DNA of 64,000 bases from Microglena sp. YARC (Eukaryota > Chlorophyta > Chlorophyceae > Chlamydomonadales > Chlamydomonadaceae), in NCBI GenBank assembly GCA_022414725.1, contig CM039464.1, positions 44,563,567 through 44,627,566 of the forward strand, given 5' to 3'. The notes under the pieces were generated by a model. The model had not been told where the DNA came from. It made no database searches and worked only from the letters and a program-made list of their open reading frames with translations. The position numbers and the translations under genes were made by a program. Shown here piece after piece: positions 61,241-64,000 of the stretch (position 1 is its first letter; each line of letters begins with the position of its first letter).

Positions 61241-61849
61241 TGTGAGAATGCAGGCCTGATATTGTACGATATGTACATGTGTGACAATAAAAAACATGAA
61301 AGAACTAGAAAGATGAAGTTATAGCAGTTCAGGGTGATGTTTTGGGTTTTACCTGTCGCCAGATTGTATTACCACTAGGCTTTTTAGCGGAGCCCCCCCT
61401 TCTGGGGAGCGTAACAATTTCCAATTTTGCGAGTGTATGGTCATGGCAGCTTCTGGGCAGCAGAATGTGGCCCCTAATAGCTTCTAGGCAGCTTCTAGGC
61501 AGCATTAAGTGGCCCCTAATACTAGGCTTTGCTCAGGTCGGGCAGCATGGGAAGCAGTACTTGTTTTCTAACCCCACTTCGGTATTTTGCGGCTTTTTCA
61601 ATTTCAATTTCAACTCAATTTCAATTTCAGGTTTTTCATATTGTAAATCGCAAGTGTGGTGGAGACTATAGCTGCAAGTAAACAGAACAAACATTTCTAA
61701 GCAACCAGTCGAATTGACAGAAAAATGGCCCCCCTTTCACATTGGCCCCCCTTTCACATTTGAGTATTGTTATTATATGTATCAGGATGTTATAATCAGT
61801 TATTTGAGTTGCCCCCACCTGAACCAGTTTTCATTTGACCGCCTTTCCT

Positions 61850-61905
61850 GTATTTAGGTTGGGCAAGGCTCTACAGCCTATTTGGCTACCCCTGGACTGT
61901 AATAA
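61850..61905 (+). repeat. SINE-like family 1, 3' fragment
   Basis: CCTGTATTTAGGTTGGGC, TACAGCCTATTTGGCTACCC and CTGGACTGTAA, then an A/T-rich tail. Confidence 0.65.
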
Positions 61906-61945
61906 TACATTTAAATATACATTGAAATGATCAAACAACAGGAAG

Positions 61946-62139
61946 CAGGGTCCTACTTCTTGCCAAATTGGTCAGCGCTTAAAGCGCACAAACGCCAAAT
62001 TGGTCAGCGCTTTTAGCGCAAAAAGCGCAAAAACTGCGCGCTGCGCCCACAGGGAGTTGAAAAAACTGCGCGAAACGCGCAAAGGGGCTCAAAAAGGCAG
62101 CGTGGCACCGCGCTGCTGCGCGCGCTTAGTAGTACCCTG
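61946..62139 (-). mobile_element. hAT-type MITE family 2, reverse orientation
   Basis: 194 bp from CAGGGTCCTACTTCTTGCC to GCGCGCTTAGTAGTACCCTG, with a perfect 8-bp TSD ACAGGAAG (61938-61945 and 62140-62147). The core is the reverse of 6296-6488, with AAAGCGC and CTGCGCG runs. Confidence 0.9.
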
Positions 62140-62156
62140 ACAGGAAGACAGGGAAC

Positions 62157-62230
62157 GTGTACATGCATACGTACATGCATACGTACATGCATCCATCCAT
62201 ACATCCATCCATGCATGCATACATACGTGC
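62157..62230. repeat. CATACGTA / CATCCATA microsatellite
   Basis: Degenerate 4-8-bp CATA/CATC repeats next to the MITE's right TSD. Confidence 0.85.
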
Positions 62231-62282
62231 AAAAGAGCTAGCAATGAAGTATGACTCACAAGTGTGGTGGAGGAAGAGGGTG

Positions 62283-62655
62283 CTGACCAAATACCTAGAC
62301 CATCTGAGTCATCCTCCAGCATACCCAGGAATGTCGCATCGTACCTGCGGTTCAATAAAAAAATACCATCTCAGCACAAAATAAACTGACCCAATACGTA
62401 GACCATCTGGGGCATCCTCCAGCATACCCAGAAATGTCGCATCGTACCTGCAGTTCAATAAAAAAAAGCCATCTCAACAATCAATAAACTGACCAAATAC
62501 GTAGACCATCTGAGTCATCCTCCAGCATACCCAGGAATGTCGCATCGTAACTGCAGTTCAATAACAAATACTATCTCAACAATCAATAAACTGACCAAAT
62601 ACCCAGACCATCTGAGTCATCTTCAAGCATCCCCAGGAATGTCGAGCCGTACATT
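62283..62655. repeat. ~103-bp tandem repeat
   Basis: Four units of ACTGACCAAATACGTAGACC, ATCTGAGTCATCCTCCAGC, ATACCCAGGAATGTCGCATC, GTACCTGCAGTTCAATAA and a short A-rich linker, at about 62283, 62386, 62490 and 62589. The last unit is the most diverged. The period is not a clear multiple of three. Confidence 0.85.
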
Positions 62656-62656
62656 T

Positions 62657-62660
62657 AGTT

Positions 62661-62692
<32 letters not shown>

Positions 62693-62717
62693 ATGAATAA
62701 ATAAATAAATAAATGAA

Positions 62718-62764
<47 letters not shown>

Positions 62765-62877
62765 GTATCTCATACATAAATAAATAAAATACATAAATAA
62801 ATAAATAGTACGCCTTATTACGAGGAATGAGGTTGAGGGGGCTAGCCCGTTTGCTTGCACTGGGGCCAACCACCAAA
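62657..62877 (-). repeat. SINE-like family 4 with long (ATTT)n tail, minus orientation
   Basis: On the minus strand: GGTTGGCCCCAGTGCAAGC, GGGCTAGCCCCCTCAACC, CTCGTAATAAGGCGTACT, then ~150 bp of (ATTT)n with three interruptions. The best example here of a SINE-like body merging into a microsatellite. Confidence 0.75.
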
Positions 62878-63114
62878 CCTGCAGTTTGATTTTTATAGAG
62901 CTAGAGAGTCTTGAGAGTTTGAGAGTTGTTTAGAGTTTAAGGTTGAGAGTTCAAAAATGATGTGAAAGTTTGAAAACTGCATTTGAAGGCGTGCAGGAAT
63001 ATTGAATGAAAAGGTTTGAATTTGGTTGAGAAGTGCGTATGCTATTTCAAAGCTCAAACGTGAAGTGACGCCAATTACTGCACTTATAATTAGGGTCTGA
63101 AGGGGAGAGGGGGG

Positions 63115-63245
63115 GGGGGGAGTTTATCACTAATAGTGCTTTATTAGTTTATTACTAATAGTTTATCACTAATAGTGCTTTATTAGTTTATTACTAATAG
63201 TTTATCACTAATAGCTTATTATTAGTTTATCACTAATAGTGCTTG
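63115..63245. repeat. TAGTTTATCACTAATAGTGC tandem repeat
   Basis: Alternating TTTATCACTAATAG and TTTATTACTAATAG(TGCTTTATTAG) units, about 56 bp composite. Confidence 0.85.
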
Positions 63246-63399
63246 CGGAAGTTTAATCTTTTTGACCTCATACGGCCAGCATTTGAAATATATGGCAGAT
63301 GTAAGATACACACAAATACTAACACACACACCAATACAACATACTAACACACACAAATAAACACACACACAAATAAGACTCACAATTTGGGCCTCACAC

Positions 63400-63610
63400 T
63401 ATTCTATCGCACAATTAAATTATCATCCCAGCTGAGATGATGATTTAACAATATTGTAGAATTAAATTATCACTGTAGCACGAACTGAGGGACCCCGTCA
63501 GTTAACCGATTGTTTGGGGCTCAGTTCATCAGTGCTTTATCTTTTTAAGCCCTTCCTATACGGTTGGGCAAGTCCCTTTAGCCTATTTGGCCTACCCCTG
63601 GACTGAAACA
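63400..63610 (+). repeat. SINE-like family 1, most complete copy, with (CATA)n tail
   Basis: Starts TTCTATCGCACAATTAAATT, then ATCATCCCAGCTGAGATGA, ATCACTGTAGCACGAAC, CCCCGTCAGTTAACCGATTG, GGGGCTCAGTTCATCAGTGC, TTTTTAAGCCCTTCC, TATACGGTTGGGCAAGTCCC, TATTTGGCCTACCCCTGGAC, then CATACATACATACA. Use this copy as the reference for the family (about 200 bp). Confidence 0.75.
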
Positions 63611-63998
63611 TACATACATACAAACACACAAATAAACACACATACAAATACAACATACACACACAAATAAACACACATACCAATACAACATACGAACACA
63701 CACAAATAAACAGACACCAATACAACATACACACACATACCAATACAACATACACACATACACGCAAATAACACACACACCAATACAACACACACACACA
63801 AATTAACACACACACCAATACAACACACACACATACCCATACAAACACACACACCAATACAACACACATACCAATACAACACACATACATACCCATACAA
63901 ACACACACACCAATACAAACACACACCAATACAAACACACACACCAATACAACACACATACCAATACAACACACATACATACCCATACAAACACACAC
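63611..63998. repeat. CA-rich repeat (ACACACACCAATACA)n
   Basis: Irregular units of ACACACCAATACA, ACATACCAATACAAC and ACATACATACCCATAC continue the (CATA)n tail of the family 1 copy to the window edge. Cys/Val ORFs on minus are artefacts. Confidence 0.9.
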
Positions 63999-64000
63999 CA

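Noticed and set aside
60447..61287. His/Phe/Ser-rich minus-strand proteins of 256 and 278 residues
   Set aside because: All minus frames of the 52-bp minisatellite are open and the unit is not a multiple of three, so the apparent proteins are chance products.
63537..63998. Cys/Val-rich minus ORFs of up to 153 residues
   Set aside because: Translation of ACACACCAATACA simple repeats.
1..64000. LTR retrotransposon, viral or toxin genes
   Set aside because: No reverse transcriptase, integrase, capsid, polymerase or toxin motif is visible in any frame examined, and no long identical LTR pair other than the 20-kb block.

Overview
The window looks like a repeat-saturated, gene-poor piece of a eukaryotic nuclear genome. 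There are no bacterial-style operons, but there are polypyrimidine/AG splice acceptors, long micro- and minisatellites, short dispersed repeats with target-site duplications (TSDs), ankyrin-type coding remnants and a broken piece of nuclear large-subunit rDNA (51591-51670, minus strand). The GAGCTCAGGCAAG stretch at the rDNA boundary resembles, from memory, chlorophycean green algae (Chlamydomonadales). I infer a green alga, but the species cannot be fixed from sequence alone.

Region 1 (1-40838) is one ~20.1-20.4 kb block present twice in direct tandem: copy A 1-20112 and copy B 20454-40838. The copies are nearly identical. They differ by scattered substitutions, many 1-2 nt indels and different minisatellite lengths. 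Between them sits a 309-bp segment bounded by a perfect 27-bp inverted repeat (20112-20420). Each block holds a few candidate exons (a two-helix membrane exon near 2.4 kb, an AG/GT-bounded minus-strand exon near 12.5 kb, some weak short ORFs), a tRNA-like relic, hAT-type MITEs, foldback elements, SINE-like repeats and large tandem arrays.

Region 2 (40839-49600) has a 750-codon Ala/Lys/Glu/Arg reading frame built largely from a GCT-purine-purine-G hexamer, a 30-bp minisatellite, a 1.3-kb hAT-like element with a second MITE nested in it, and a minus-strand ankyrin-repeat pseudogene. That pseudogene carries stop codons, a retroposon-like insertion with an 18-bp TSD, and an amplified frameshifted unit. 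A patch of the damaged gene was copied about 1 kb away. A Cys-rich 78-bp tandem repeat with an open frame follows.

Region 3 (49600-64000) is almost wholly repetitive. It has pyrimidine/CA-rich arrays, a 180-bp higher-order repeat, the 28S fragment, a 3.7-kb array of 65/58-bp units interrupted by a hAT-like element, AT microsatellites, a possible Helitron remnant with a broken Arg/Lys-rich ORF, a 52-bp minisatellite, another MITE with a perfect 8-bp TSD, and SINE-like elements ending in simple-sequence tails.

No complete gene can be supported with confidence. The main biological content is mobile-element and tandem-repeat dynamics: two short hAT-type MITE families with 8-bp TSDs, several SINE-like families whose 3' tails are different microsatellites, nested insertions that give relative ages, and a 20-kb tandem duplication that may be real or an assembly/haplotype artefact.
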